DNA of 64,000 nucleotides from Paraburkholderia heleia NBRC 101817 (GCF_000739775.1 NZ_BBJH01000005.1:1-64000); one strand, 5' to 3'. Positions 1 through 12,099 are shown, counted from the first letter of the stretch. Numbers and translations: made by a program. The notes: generated by a model not told the origin, from the sequence alone.

Positions 1-150
1 TTTGCATGGGACCCGAGTAAGACGCTAAAGCGTCAACTCTGGTCGACAGCTTTGCATGGGACCCGAGTAAGACGCTAAAGCGTCAACTCTGGTCGACAGC
101 TTTGCATGGGACCCGAGTAAGACGCTAAAGCGTCAACTCTGGTCGACAGA
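1..150. repeat. Three tandem copies of a 50-bp intergenic repeat
   Basis: Positions 1-50, 51-100 and 101-150 are the same 50-mer; only the last base of the third copy differs. The array runs off the left edge, so the copy number is a minimum. Each unit holds a perfect short dyad, GACGCTAAAGCGTC (6-bp arms), and a five-codon frame ATG GGA CCC GAG TAA. There is no spacer between copies, so this is not a CRISPR array. The last copy ends directly at the ribosome binding site of the gene at 162. Its role is unknown. Confidence 0.9.
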
Positions 151-161
151 GGAGAATAGCC

Positions 162-1133
162 TTGGCCAGAACCCGACCGACGCCCACGGCCACCGTACCC
201 GGTGCCGGGACGCTTTTCGCGCTGCGCGCGATCGGGCTCGTGATCCTCGCGCGCTGGCTGCACTCGATGGCGCAAATGAACTTCGTCGCCGCGCTCGAAG
301 GCATGGCGTCGTCGCCGGCGGCGAGCCTGAATCTCGTCTTCCTGTTTCTGCTGATCGTGCTGCCCGGCGCAAGGGCCCGCGTCGAGCGGCCGTTTCACCC
401 GCTGCCGCAGTGGCTGCGCCAGGCACTGCGCTTTTTCGGCGTGCTCGGTTTCTTGTTCGCGATCGGCTCGATCGGCGTGTTCGTGTGGACCGCCGGCTGG
501 CGGCGCACCTTCCACGCCGTGGCCGACACCAACGGTTGGCTCGTCGCCGCGCCCGCGCTCTATGCGGCCGTGGTCTGGATTTGCCGGCCACGCGCGCTCT
601 GGCGCAGCAACTTCGCGGCGCGGCGCTTCGCGATCGGGCGCTTCGCCGTTTCGATCGATGCCACGACGCGCACAACGGTCGTCTGGCAGGAAAGCCGCAA
701 GGTCGGCCAGTACGATGCCCGCGAGTTGTCAGTGCGCTGGCTCACCGGTGCGCTGCAGGGCGAGGCCGTCGCCTCCGGACCCGCGCTCTTGCCCGCGCCG
801 GCGCAGCCCGGCCACCCTGCGCCGGCGGCTGGCGTTGCCGAACCGGTAGCCGCTATGGATTGCGAGCGTTCTGCGGATTCCAGTGCAGCGTCGGGGGCAG
901 AGCAGTCTGCGGCCACGCCCGAGCCGGACGCGCCCGCCACGCAGCGGCCGGCATCTGCGCCCTTTACCGCGGCGCCTGCGGGCAAACCCGCGCGCCGCGC
1001 CAAGATCGAATTGCTGTGGGATTCGCCGGCTGCGGCGGGCCACAACCGTCAAGCTGTGTTTCGCGTGGGTCTCGCTTCCGAAGGCGACCGCACGGCTGCA
1101 CGCGCTCTCGACGCCGCGCTCAAGCAGGTCTGA
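162..1133 (+). CDS. Hypothetical membrane protein with a Pro/Ala-rich cytoplasmic-like tail
   Basis: I do not recognise this 323-aa protein. The TTG start at 162 is chosen because GAGGAGA sits just upstream (149-155). The first ~140 residues contain about four hydrophobic segments (roughly 17-35, 53-70, 88-110 and 125-143), so it is probably an inner-membrane protein. Residues ~150-200 look like a folded soluble domain. Residues ~200-280 are low complexity (Ala/Pro/Ser/Glu), followed by a short basic-to-acidic C-terminus. The 50-bp repeats lie immediately upstream. It is co-oriented with the DUF2214 membrane gene 91 bp downstream. No function is assigned. Confidence 0.7.
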   Translation: MARTRPTPTATVPGAGTLFALRAIGLVILARWLHSMAQMNFVAALEGMASSPAASLNLVFLFLLIVLPGARARVERPFHPLPQWLRQALRFFGVLGFLFAIGSIGVFVWTAGWRRTFHAVADTNGWLVAAPALYAAVVWICRPRALWRSNFAARRFAIGRFAVSIDATTRTTVVWQESRKVGQYDARELSVRWLTGALQGEAVASGPALLPAPAQPGHPAPAAGVAEPVAAMDCERSADSSAASGAEQSAATPEPDAPATQRPASAPFTAAPAGKPARRAKIELLWDSPAAAGHNRQAVFRVGLASEGDRTAARALDAALKQV

Positions 1134-1224
1134 CGACCTGCGGTCTGGCCGCATTGCGCCACGTCCGCGCTCGAGCCGCTTTACCATTGCTTGCCGTTCC
1201 TGTCGTCCACTGGAAGGAGTCGCA

Positions 1225-1686
1225 ATGCTGATACGCTGGTTGCTCGCCGCCGTTCATCTGCTCGCCTTCGGCTTCGCGCTCGCTTCTATCCTGCGGCGCA
1301 CGCGCGGCCTGCGCCGCTGCACGTCCACCGAAGACCTGCCGATGATCTTTAGCGCCGACAACGGCTGGGGCGGCTCCGCGGTCGTCCTGATCGTCACGGG
1401 TGCAATGCGTGCATTCGGCGGCTTCGAGAAGGGCGCTCAGTATTACCTCCATGAACCGCTCTTTCTCGTGAAGATGGGCGCGCTCGTGCTGATCCTTCTG
1501 CTCGAAATCGCACCCATGATGGCGCTGCTGCGCTGGCGCCTCGCCGTGCGGCGCGGCGACGTGCCGGATCTCACCGGTGCGCCGAAATACGCACGCATCG
1601 GCAGATGGCAGACGCTCTTGCTCGTCGTGATGGTGTTCGCGGCCACGGGCATGGCGCGTGGCATCGGCCTTGATGCCGGCGAGTAG
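1225..1686 (+). CDS. DUF2214 family integral membrane protein
   Basis: A 153-aa protein with four predicted membrane helices (about residues 1-20, 48-68, 82-103 and 128-148). The pattern of a short FG/FA-rich first helix, the EDLPMIFSADNGWG segment and the GLEIAPM-type third helix matches the DUF2214 family as I know it. The ATG at 1225 has GGAAGGAG at 1212-1219. The family's function is unknown; some members lie near haem or redox genes. The gene ends just before a strong bidirectional terminator. The membrane-protein call is firm and the family name is from recall. Confidence 0.75.
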   Translation: MLIRWLLAAVHLLAFGFALASILRRTRGLRRCTSTEDLPMIFSADNGWGGSAVVLIVTGAMRAFGGFEKGAQYYLHEPLFLVKMGALVLILLLEIAPMMALLRWRLAVRRGDVPDLTGAPKYARIGRWQTLLLVVMVFAATGMARGIGLDAGE

Positions 1687-1862
1687 GGCGTGCGGGGGGC
1701 GAGTCAGGTCGTAAGACAGGAGGCCCGCGCAACAGCGAGTTTTTCCGGTATGGCCAACGCATTGATTCGCTTTACTGAAGATTCTCCGTTTGTGCCGCGC
1801 ATGCGTTTTGAGCGCAACGCAGGACGCGACCGGGTATTTAGCGCAAAGGCGAAGCCCAAAGC

Positions 1863-1900
1863 AAAAGGCCTCGTTGCTTTCGCAACGAGGCCTTTTATTC
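1863..1900. terminator. Bidirectional Rho-independent terminator
   Basis: Perfect 15-bp stem (1863-1877 with 1882-1896), TTTC loop and T-rich flank on both strands. It separates the plus-strand DUF2214 gene from the minus-strand tRNA-Val/dnaQ group. Confidence 0.9.
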
Positions 1901-1933
1901 TTCGGTGTTTGTCGTTACCAACACCAGGAATTC

Positions 1934-2008
1934 TGGTGGGTAGTACTGGGATCGAACCAGTGACCCCTGCCGTGTGAAGGCAGTGCTCTACCGCTGAGCT
2001 AACCACCC
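1934..2008 (-). tRNA. tRNA-Val (anticodon CAC)
   Basis: A 75-nt minus-strand cloverleaf with an encoded CCA end (complement of 1934-1936). The acceptor stem pairs GGGTGGT with ACTACCC with one G-U pair. The D-arm contains AGCTCAGC and the T-arm GGTTCGATCC. The anticodon stem CTGCC/GGCAG encloses TTCACAC, giving CAC (1974-1976), which reads GUG. It lies 48 bp downstream of dnaQ on the same strand; in E. coli a tRNA-Asp gene (aspV) occupies the equivalent place. Confidence 0.97.
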
Positions 2009-2056
2009 GAAGAGATTGAGATTATGCAGGGTGTTTCCGATCCTGTAAAGTCCTTT

Positions 2057-2803
2057 TTAAGCATTTTGCGCATCGGCCGAACGGGTTTCCACGGGAGCTG
2101 GCTCGGTGCGCCAAACAGACGTCCCTTTGATCGCCTTGTCGAGACCGTCGAGCACCGCGTTGTGTTCCGCTATTTCTTCCTCGTTCGCCATGATCACCGG
2201 GAGATCGATCGACTCGAGCTGGATGCGCGGTGCGGCGGCCGCGCCGGGCGCGGCGTGCTCGCCCAGCATGTCGATGACGAGGCTTTCCTGGCCGCGCGTC
2301 ATCGCCAGGTAGACCTCCGCGAGCAGTTCCGAGTCGAGCAGCGCGCCGTGCAGCGTACGGTGCGCGTTGCTGATGCCGAAACGATCGCACAGGGCGTCGA
2401 GCGAGTTGCGCTTGCCTGGGAAGATCTGCTTGGCCTGCACGAGCGTGTCGATCACCTCGCCGCAGTGCTCCTTGAACGCCGGCTTGCCGAGCAGCGCGAG
2501 TTCGGCGTCGAGAAAGCCGATGTCGAACGGCGCGTTGTGGATGATGATGTCCGCGTCCCGAATGAAGTCGAGGATCTCGTCGGCGACTTCGGCGAACTTC
2601 GGCTTGTCGGAGAGGAACTCGGTCGTGAGGCCGTGCACGGCGAGTGCGCCCGGGTCGCTGTCACGCTCCGGATTCACGTAGAAGTGCAGGTTGTTGCCCG
2701 TGAGCCGGCGGTTCACCAGCTCGACGCAGCCGATTTCGATGATGCGGTCGCCCGTGCGGGCGTTCAGGCCGGTGGTTTCGGTATCGAGAATGATCTGGCG
2801 CAT
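2057..2803 (-). CDS. dnaQ: DNA polymerase III epsilon subunit (3'-5' proofreading exonuclease)
   Basis: A 248-aa DEDDh exonuclease that proofreads in the replicative polymerase III core. Exo I is DTETTG at residues 7-12, Exo II is HNAPFD near residue 90, and Exo III is the HGALLDSELLAEVY block near 150-165 with its catalytic histidine and aspartate. The C-terminal ~50 residues hold the region expected to bind the alpha subunit. It is downstream of rnhA in the same direction (58 bp gap), in the same gene neighbourhood as in E. coli, and is followed by tRNA-Val. Confidence 0.97.
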   Translation of the reverse strand: MRQIILDTETTGLNARTGDRIIEIGCVELVNRRLTGNNLHFYVNPERDSDPGALAVHGLTTEFLSDKPKFAEVADEILDFIRDADIIIHNAPFDIGFLDAELALLGKPAFKEHCGEVIDTLVQAKQIFPGKRNSLDALCDRFGISNAHRTLHGALLDSELLAEVYLAMTRGQESLVIDMLGEHAAPGAAAAPRIQLESIDLPVIMANEEEIAEHNAVLDGLDKAIKGTSVWRTEPAPVETRSADAQNA

Positions 2804-2861
2804 GTCTTGTAAAGCGTGAAAGCGTGAGGCGGCCGCGCGCGGCGGTCTCAGAACGCGGGTC

Positions 2862-3311
2862 TCAGAGTTCGGCGAGCGTGGCGACGCCGCGGTTCGCGAG
2901 CGCGTCGGCGCGCTCGTTCTCCGGATGGCCGGCGTGACCCTTCACCCAGCGCCACTCGATCTCGTGCTGGGCGACGAGCGCGTCCAGTCGCTTCCAGAGG
3001 TCGTCGTTCTTGACCGGTGTTTTGGCGGCCGTCATCCAGTTCTTCTTCTTCCAGCCGTGAATCCACTCGCTGATGCCTTTTTGCACGTATTGCGAGTCGG
3101 TGTGCACGATCACCTTGCACGGGCGCTTGAGCGCGTCGAGTGCGGCGATCACCGCCATCAGTTCCATGCGGTTGTTGGTCGTGCCGGCCTCGCCGCCGAA
3201 CAGTTCCTTTTCCTGCGCGCCAAAGCGCAGCAGCGCGCCCCAGCCGCCGGGGCCCGGGTTGCCCTTGCAGGCGCCGTCCGTGAAGATTTCGACGAAATCG
3301 GGTGTGCTCAT
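2862..3311 (-). CDS. rnhA: Ribonuclease HI
   Basis: A 149-aa type 1 RNase H that cuts RNA in RNA:DNA hybrids. The catalytic acids are visible: D12 in [15 protein letters not shown]50 in NNRMELM, D72 in HTDSQYV, and the last Asp in the NERADALAN motif; the basic handle [10 protein letters not shown] is also present. The open frame extends further upstream, but the ATG at 3311 gives the family's length and overlaps the stop of the upstream methyltransferase gene as ATGA, indicating translational coupling. dnaQ follows. Confidence 0.97.
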   Translation of the reverse strand: MSTPDFVEIFTDGACKGNPGPGGWGALLRFGAQEKELFGGEAGTTNNRMELMAVIAALDALKRPCKVIVHTDSQYVQKGISEWIHGWKKKNWMTAAKTPVKNDDLWKRLDALVAQHEIEWRWVKGHAGHPENERADALANRGVATLAEL

Positions 3312-4201
3312 GAGTCCTTGTTGCGTGTTGGGGAAGGGGTGGTAGCCGCGGGCTTCAGGCTTGCGGCCAGCACCGGCTTCTTGACCTTCAGTGGGCCGAC
3401 GAGGCGCATGCCGCGCACGCGCTTGATCGCCGTCACCATATAGATAGCGCCGAAAATCGGCCACCAGCGGTCGCCGGCGGCTTCCATGAAGCCGTAGCGG
3501 CCGAGCCACTGGTCCGTCGCGAGCGGCGGACGATAACAGCCGAAGCGCCCGCGTTCAAGCTCGAAGCCAAGCAGCTTGATCCAGTCTTTCAGACGCGTGA
3601 AGGCGATCAGGTCCTGGCGCGCGGGCAGGAACGGATGGCCGGTCAGCTTGCCGACCGACTGGCGCGCGCCCCACAGCGAAAGCGAGTTGAACCCGACGAT
3701 CAGCAGTTGTCCTTCGGGCATCAGCACGCGTTCGGCTTCGCGCAGCAGACGGTGCGGATCGCTCGTGAATTCGAGCGTGTGCGGCATCACGATGAGGTCG
3801 ACGCTCTGCGCCTCGAACGGCAGATCGAGATAGTCGCACCAGACGGTGCTGCGGCCCGCGGGCGCGTGAAGCAACGAACTGCCGCCCTCTGCCGGGGGGC
3901 GGCCTGGTGTTGCGCCGCCCGTGCCGGGCGATGCTTGCCCGCCGTTCGGCTGCGCATGGGCCGACGCACCGGGTACGGAGTAGGGGGCGCTTGCCGCACT
4001 GGCGGCGTCGAGCACGAGCCCGCGGCACGACATGCGGTTCTCGCGCAGGGCGTCGAGCTGAGGCAGGCCGAGCTGCAGCGCATGGTAGCCGAATATGTTC
4101 GATACCACGCGGTCGAGCTGCTCCTGCTCCCAGCCGAGCACATACCTGCCAGCGGGCGAGGCGGTCCAGGCGGGCCAGTCTATAATCAATCGGTCAGACA
4201 T
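3308..4201 (-). CDS. YafS-like class I methyltransferase with a disordered insert
   Basis: A 297-aa protein of the SAM-dependent methyltransferase (Methyltransf_11) type found between gloB and rnhA in many proteobacteria (yafS in E. coli). The central part is clear: [25 protein letters not shown] (motif II/III region), then [21 protein letters not shown]. Oddly, no glycine-rich motif I is visible. In its place residues ~67-118 are a low-complexity Ala/Gly/Pro/Ser stretch between VLDAAS and [12 protein letters not shown]. The start at 4201 faces gloB with only 20 bp between start codons, and the stop overlaps the rnhA start. The substrate is unknown. Confidence 0.85.
   Translation of the reverse strand: MSDRLIIDWPAWTASPAGRYVLGWEQEQLDRVVSNIFGYHALQLGLPQLDALRENRMSCRGLVLDAASAASAPYSVPGASAHAQPNGGQASPGTGGATPGRPPAEGGSSLLHAPAGRSTVWCDYLDLPFEAQSVDLIVMPHTLEFTSDPHRLLREAERVLMPEGQLLIVGFNSLSLWGARQSVGKLTGHPFLPARQDLIAFTRLKDWIKLLGFELERGRFGCYRPPLATDQWLGRYGFMEAAGDRWWPIFGAIYMVTAIKRVRGMRLVGPLKVKKPVLAASLKPAATTPSPTRNKDS
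4181..4186 (+). promoter_or_regulatory. Candidate -10 box for gloB inside the divergent gene
   Basis: TATAAT at 4181-4186 lies 35 bp before the gloB ATG and inside the first codons of the opposite-strand methyltransferase gene. I see no good -35 hexamer 16-18 bp upstream, so the assignment is tentative. Confidence 0.4.
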
Positions 4202-4221
4202 GTCGAAGAATACGTCGCCCC

Positions 4222-5058
4222 ATGAAGAGTCCGCTTGAGTACGCGCGTTCGAACGATGCGTGCGCCTACGAGTACGTACCGGTTCCGGCTTTTGAAGACA
4301 ATTACATCTGGGTCGTTTCGGACGGCCAGAATGCCGTTGCCGTCGATCCGGGCGACGCCGCTCCGGTTCGCGCGTACCTCGCGAAGCGCGGCTGGCGGCT
4401 CGTCGCTATTTTACTCACCCATCACCACAACGACCACGTCGGCGGCGTGGCGGACCTGCTCGCCGACGCTCGCGTGCCTGTCTACGGCCCGGCCGGCGAG
4501 GCGCTCGGCCCGCTCGATGCGTTCGTCACGCGCGTGAAGGGCGGCGATGCCGTCCATCTGGATGCGCCGGCGCTCGACTTGACGGTGATCGACGTGCCGG
4601 GCCACACGCGTGGCCACATTGCCTATTTCCAGGCAGCGGACGCAGCCGGCACGCCGCACGTGTTCTGCGGCGACACGCTGTTCGCCTGCGGCTGCGGACG
4701 CCTCTTCGAGGGCACGCCCGCACAGATGCTCGATTCGCTTGACGCGCTCGCGGCGCTGCCCGGCAATACCCATGTGCACTGCGCACACGAATACACGCTG
4801 TCGAACATTCGCTTCGCGCTCGCCTGCGATCCCGCGAACGCCGATCTGCGCGACTGGAGCCGGGCAGCGGCGGCGCTGCGCGAGCGCGGCGTGCCGACGC
4901 TGCCCACGACGATCGCGCACGAGCGCGCCGTCAATCCTTTCCTGCGCGCGGGCGATGCGGCGGTGCAGGCCGCGCTCACCGAGGCGCTGCACGAACCGGT
5001 GCCGGACCGGCTGGCGGCTTTCGCAATGATGCGTGAATGGAAGAATCGGTTCCGCTGA
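4222..5058 (+). CDS. gloB: Hydroxyacylglutathione hydrolase (glyoxalase II)
   Basis: A 278-aa metallo-beta-lactamase-fold enzyme that hydrolyses S-lactoylglutathione to lactate and glutathione in methylglyoxal detoxification. The binuclear metal motif THHHNDHVGG is near residues 70-79; further ligands are in PGHTRGHIAYF, FCGDTLFACGCGRLFEG and HCAHEYT. The protein has ~17 more N-terminal residues than usual before VPVPAFEDNYIW, and no better in-frame start is visible. It is divergent from the YafS-like gene and followed by mltD, as in E. coli. Confidence 0.96.
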   Translation: MKSPLEYARSNDACAYEYVPVPAFEDNYIWVVSDGQNAVAVDPGDAAPVRAYLAKRGWRLVAILLTHHHNDHVGGVADLLADARVPVYGPAGEALGPLDAFVTRVKGGDAVHLDAPALDLTVIDVPGHTRGHIAYFQAADAAGTPHVFCGDTLFACGCGRLFEGTPAQMLDSLDALAALPGNTHVHCAHEYTLSNIRFALACDPANADLRDWSRAAAALRERGVPTLPTTIAHERAVNPFLRAGDAAVQAALTEALHEPVPDRLAAFAMMREWKNRFR

Positions 5059-5212
5059 CCCAGCAAAGTCAGGGGGCATGCTCAACCCAATCGTATGGAA
5101 TCACGCCCAAGCTGCGGATTTCATGGCTTTTTTTCCATTAATTCCGATTGACGGAAACCGCCACGTTCCGTACTATCGGCTGCAAATTCCAGCCATGCGG
5201 ATGTAGATTTTC

Positions 5213-6856
5213 ATGCGATTCATAATCAGTGCGCTGCTGGTCCTCATGCTCGCCGCCTGTGCGAGCGGGGGGCCGTCTGCGACTTCTCAGGCAACAACCA
5301 ACGCCCAGGCCAACGCCGACCTCATTCGTAAGACCTCCGCAGCAAAGGAAACCATTAACGTCGATCAAGGCTCGGTCGATCAGCTCACGAGCCCCGACGC
5401 CGACCTCTGGGCGCGCATTCGCCGCGGCTTCCAGATGCCCGACCTGCAGAGCGACCTCGTCGACATGAACGCCAACTGGTACGCGCAGCGGCCGGACTAC
5501 GTCGCGCGCATGACCGAGCGTTCGCAGAAGTATCTCTATCACATCGTCGAAGAGCTCGAGGCGCGTCACATGCCTACCGAACTCGCGCTGCTGCCGTTCA
5601 TCGAGTCCGCCTATAACCCGCAGGCGCTGTCGGTCGCGAAGGCCGCCGGCATGTGGCAGTTCGTGCCGGGCACGGGCCGCACTTACAACCTCAAGCAGAA
5701 CATGTGGCAGGACGAGCGCCGCGACGTGCTGGCCTCGACGAGCGCCGCGCTCGACTATCTCTCGCGTCTGCACGACATGTTCGGCGACTGGTATCTCGCG
5801 CTGGCCGCTTACAACTGGGGCGAGGGCAACGTGCAGCGCGCGATCGCGCGCAACGAGGCGGCGGGACTGCCGACCGACTACCAGAGCCTGCGCATGCCCA
5901 GCGAAACACGTAATTACGTGCCGAAGCTGCAGGCAGTCAAGAATATCGTGATGAACCCGCAGCAGTACGGGCTCACGCTGCCGTCCATTCCGAACCACCC
6001 GTATTTCGTGACGGTGACGACCTCGCACGACATCGACGTGGACGTCGCCGCCAAGCTTGCGAACATGACGACCGACGAGTTCCGCTCGCTCAACCCGTCG
6101 TTCAAGAAGCCCGTGATTCTCGGCGCGACCGACCCGCAAATCCTGCTGCCGTTCGACAACGCGAGCGCGTTCGAGCGCAACCTGAAGGCCTATTCCGGCC
6201 AGCTTTCGTCCTGGACCGTCTACACGACCGACTCGCGCGCCACGCCGGCGGCGATCGCGCAGAAGATCGGCGTGGACGCCGACACGCTGATGTCGGTGAA
6301 CAAGATTCCGGCGGGCATGCGCCTGAAGGCGGGCTCGACGCTCGTGGTGCCGCGCACCGACGACGGCGACGACGAGGACATCAGTGCCGACGTGGCGGAA
6401 AGCGCGGTGCTGGCCATGGAACCGGACGTGCCCGACACGCGCAAGATGCTGATCCGCATCCGCCGCAAGCAGTCGATGGAAGCGGTGGCGAGCCGCTATG
6501 GCGTGTCGCTCGGCCAGCTGAAGGGATGGAACAAGACCCGTCGCGATTACGTTGCGCCGGGCCAGGTGCTGGTGTTGCACGTGCCGGTCAACAAGGCGAT
6601 GCCGAGCGAGCCGGGACCGGAGCGTCTGGCAACGAACGTTTCTGGCGGTGGCGTGCAGCGAATCGGCACCCGCGTTGCAGACACCGGGGCGAAGTCGCGA
6701 TACGATAAGAAGCACGGTCGCGCGCGCACCGAGGTTGTCAAGGTTTCCGAGCCTGTCAAGGCCAGGACGGTCAGCGCTGCGCCCAGCAAGGCGTCGAAGG
6801 GTGCGGCGAGCCGCCCGAAGGCCGAAACCCACACGCAGAAGCACCATACAAAATAG
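5213..6856 (+). CDS. mltD: Membrane-bound lytic murein transglycosylase D
   Basis: A 547-aa lipoprotein that cleaves peptidoglycan glycan strands with 1,6-anhydro product formation. The lipobox is LMLAAC with Cys16. The SLT catalytic domain spans about residues 95-230, with the catalytic Glu in PFIESAYNPQALS and the AAGMWQFVPGTGR and AYNWGEGNVQRA motifs. Two LysM-like segments lie near residues 340-385 (TDSRATPAAIAQKIGVDADT) and 425-465 (KQSMEAVASRYGVSLGQLKG). The tail is a basic low-complexity stretch. It lies downstream of gloB in the same orientation. Confidence 0.95.
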   Translation: MRFIISALLVLMLAACASGGPSATSQATTNAQANADLIRKTSAAKETINVDQGSVDQLTSPDADLWARIRRGFQMPDLQSDLVDMNANWYAQRPDYVARMTERSQKYLYHIVEELEARHMPTELALLPFIESAYNPQALSVAKAAGMWQFVPGTGRTYNLKQNMWQDERRDVLASTSAALDYLSRLHDMFGDWYLALAAYNWGEGNVQRAIARNEAAGLPTDYQSLRMPSETRNYVPKLQAVKNIVMNPQQYGLTLPSIPNHPYFVTVTTSHDIDVDVAAKLANMTTDEFRSLNPSFKKPVILGATDPQILLPFDNASAFERNLKAYSGQLSSWTVYTTDSRATPAAIAQKIGVDADTLMSVNKIPAGMRLKAGSTLVVPRTDDGDDEDISADVAESAVLAMEPDVPDTRKMLIRIRRKQSMEAVASRYGVSLGQLKGWNKTRRDYVAPGQVLVLHVPVNKAMPSEPGPERLATNVSGGGVQRIGTRVADTGAKSRYDKKHGRARTEVVKVSEPVKARTVSAAPSKASKGAASRPKAETHTQKHHTK

Positions 6857-6942
6857 CGGCTGGCGAAGGGTGCTCAAACATGCGTTGCGGGGGCAGCGCA
6901 TGGTATTTCGCTCCGATCACTTTTCCGTTTTTGTTGTGTTTG

Positions 6943-6974
6943 ACGCCGTCACCCGGCCAGGTGGCGGCGTTTTC
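6943..6974 (+). terminator. Rho-independent terminator after mltD
   Basis: Eleven-pair stem (6943-6953 with 6960-6970, one G-U pair) around a six-base loop, followed by TTTC. It lies 86 bp after the mltD stop. Confidence 0.7.
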
Positions 6975-7105
6975 ATTGGCGGAGCCAAAAAAATAAAGGG
7001 CATGATTGTGGGCGGCGCTTGCCGCCGGGCCCTCGCCCGCTATAGTGGAAAGGGCCGCGCACCGGGCTGCGAGCACGCGCTCCGTGGCCAGCGTCCTCCT
7101 GAAAT

Positions 7106-7135
7106 TTGAAGGAAAGGTGACTTTCGCGCTATAAT
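7106..7135 (+). promoter_or_regulatory. Candidate sigma-70 promoter of carAB
   Basis: TTGAAG at 7106-7111 and a perfect TATAAT at 7130-7135, separated by 18 bp. The expected transcription start is near 7142, which leaves an untranslated leader of about 290 nt before the carA GTG. Confidence 0.65.
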
Positions 7136-7141
7136 TTCAAG

Positions 7142-7429
7142 GTTTGAGCTTATCAACCCGCACCCTAGCGCCTACCTCCTCCCATCCGTTCATCCGCCGC
7201 CCGCGCTTCATCGTCAACTGGCCGGCTGCCGCCCGATCCTGCGTCACCAACGCGCGCTCGTGGCCCGGCGCCCCAACGGTTGACCGCTGATGAGGTTGCT
7301 TAGCGAGCGAGCCGCGCGCGCATCCTGATCCTCACGGAAAAGGCTGCCGACGCCGCAGCCGCTCCCAGGTCGCAAGATCGCAACGTCGGATAACAGGTCG
7401 GCACAGGGTGCTCCCCCAAGGAGTCTCCC
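7142..7429 (+). other. Long untranslated leader of carA
   Basis: The mltD-carA gap is 573 bp. Besides the mltD terminator and the promoter above it contains about 290 nt between the predicted start of transcription and carA with no convincing ORF. It is C/G-rich with several short complementary stretches, but I recognise no known riboswitch or attenuator. The carA ribosome site AAGGAG is at 7418-7423. The length suggests regulation of carAB by leader RNA or by operators, which I cannot resolve by eye. Confidence 0.4.
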
Positions 7430-8569
7430 GTGTTGCCGTCATTCTCTCCCGCTCTGCTCGCGCTCGCCGACGGCACGGTCTTTCGTGGTTACTCGATCGG
7501 CGCGCCGGGTCATACGATCGGTGAAGTCGTGTTCAACACGGCCATCACCGGTTATCAGGAAATCCTGACCGACCCGAGCTACGCTCGCCAGATCGTCACC
7601 CTCACGTATCCGCATATCGGCAACGTCGGCGTCAACGCCGAAGACGTCGAAGCCACGAAAGTCCATGCCGCCGGTCTGATCATCCGCGACCTGCCCGTGC
7701 TCGCCTCGAACTTCCGCATGGAGCGCACGCTCGGCCAGTATCTGAAGGACGAGGGCGTGGTCGCCATCGCCGGCATCGACACGCGCAAGCTCACGCGTAT
7801 CCTGCGCGACAAGGGCGCGCAGAACGGCGCGATCCTCGCAGGCTCCGACGACGCAGCGTCGGCCGTCGAACTCGCGCGCTCGTTCCCGGGCCTCGCGGGC
7901 ATGGACCTCGCCAAGGTCGTCTCGACCGGCAAGCCGTACACGTGGAACACCACGGAATGGCGTCTGGGCGAAGGCTACCGCACGCAGTCGGCGCCGAAGT
8001 ACAAGGTCGTGGCGTTCGACTACGGCGTGAAGCAGAACATCCTGCGCATGCTGGCCGAGCGCGGCTGCGACGTCACGGTCCTGCCCGCGCAGTCGACGGC
8101 TGAAGACGCGCTCGCGCTGAACCCCGACGGCGTGTTCCTCTCGAACGGCCCCGGCGATCCGGAGCCCTGCGATTACGCGATCAAGGCGACGCAAACTTTC
8201 ATCGAGCGCGGCATTCCGACGTTCGGCATCTGCCTCGGTCACCAGATCATGGGCCTCGCCGTGGGCGCGAAGACGCTGAAGATGAAGACGGGCCACCACG
8301 GCGCGAACCATCCGGTCAAGGATCTGGCCGACGGCCGCGTCGTCATCACGTCGCAGAACCACGGCTTCGCGGTGGACGCCGCCACGCTGCCCGCGAACGC
8401 GCGCGTCACGCACGTTTCGCTCTTCGACGGCACGCTACAAGGCTTCGAGTTGACCGACAAGCCCGCGTTCTGCTTTCAGGGGCACCCGGAAGCGTCGCCG
8501 GGTCCGCACGACATCGGCTATCTGTTCGACCGCTTCACGGCGCTGATGGACAAGACGAAGGCGGCGTAA
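7430..8569 (+). CDS. carA: Carbamoyl-phosphate synthase small (glutaminase) subunit
   Basis: A 379-aa class I glutamine amidotransferase that supplies ammonia to CarB for carbamoyl phosphate, feeding arginine and pyrimidine synthesis. The N-terminal CarA domain is residues ~1-150. The GATase domain has the nucleophile Cys268 in GICLGHQ and the partners His352 and Glu354 in GHPEASPG. The GTG start at 7430 has AAGGAG seven bases upstream. carB follows after 132 bp in the same direction, so they form an operon. Confidence 0.98.
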   Translation: MLPSFSPALLALADGTVFRGYSIGAPGHTIGEVVFNTAITGYQEILTDPSYARQIVTLTYPHIGNVGVNAEDVEATKVHAAGLIIRDLPVLASNFRMERTLGQYLKDEGVVAIAGIDTRKLTRILRDKGAQNGAILAGSDDAASAVELARSFPGLAGMDLAKVVSTGKPYTWNTTEWRLGEGYRTQSAPKYKVVAFDYGVKQNILRMLAERGCDVTVLPAQSTAEDALALNPDGVFLSNGPGDPEPCDYAIKATQTFIERGIPTFGICLGHQIMGLAVGAKTLKMKTGHHGANHPVKDLADGRVVITSQNHGFAVDAATLPANARVTHVSLFDGTLQGFELTDKPAFCFQGHPEASPGPHDIGYLFDRFTALMDKTKAA

Positions 8570-8701
8570 GCGCCGCGACGCGCGCAAGAGCAGAGCAGGG
8601 TGCGCAGCGAGCCGGATTGAAGCACGGCCCACGCGCGCACCCGGGCGGCAGGCAGTCAGCCGCCAGACGTAAAAGACACAGGAATATTTAGCGAGAGCGT
8701 T

Positions 8702-11956
<3,255 letters not shown>

Positions 11957-12010
11957 GGCTTCGATTGTCTGTCCAACGTTCGACGAGGCAGGCTAAAAAA
12001 GCTGAATGTG

Positions 12011-12099
12011 CCGCGGTTAAGCGGCGTCCCAACAGGGTTTTCAGGCTGCGCCAGACCGCGCGGCCGCCCTCGCGGGATGCACTTAACCGCGGAATTTTT
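12011..12099 (+). terminator. Long-range inverted repeat with T-tract between carB and greA
   Basis: CCGCGGTTAAG (12011-12021) is a perfect complement of CTTAACCGCGG (12082-12092), which is followed by AA and seven T. The 60-nt loop is itself GC-rich. It can serve as the carAB terminator or, because greA starts 76 bp downstream, as a greA leader switch. The pairing is certain; the role is inferred. Confidence 0.6.

Noticed and set aside
1..150. CRISPR-like appearance of the left-edge repeats
   Set aside because: The repeats are contiguous with no unique spacers, and no cas genes are present.
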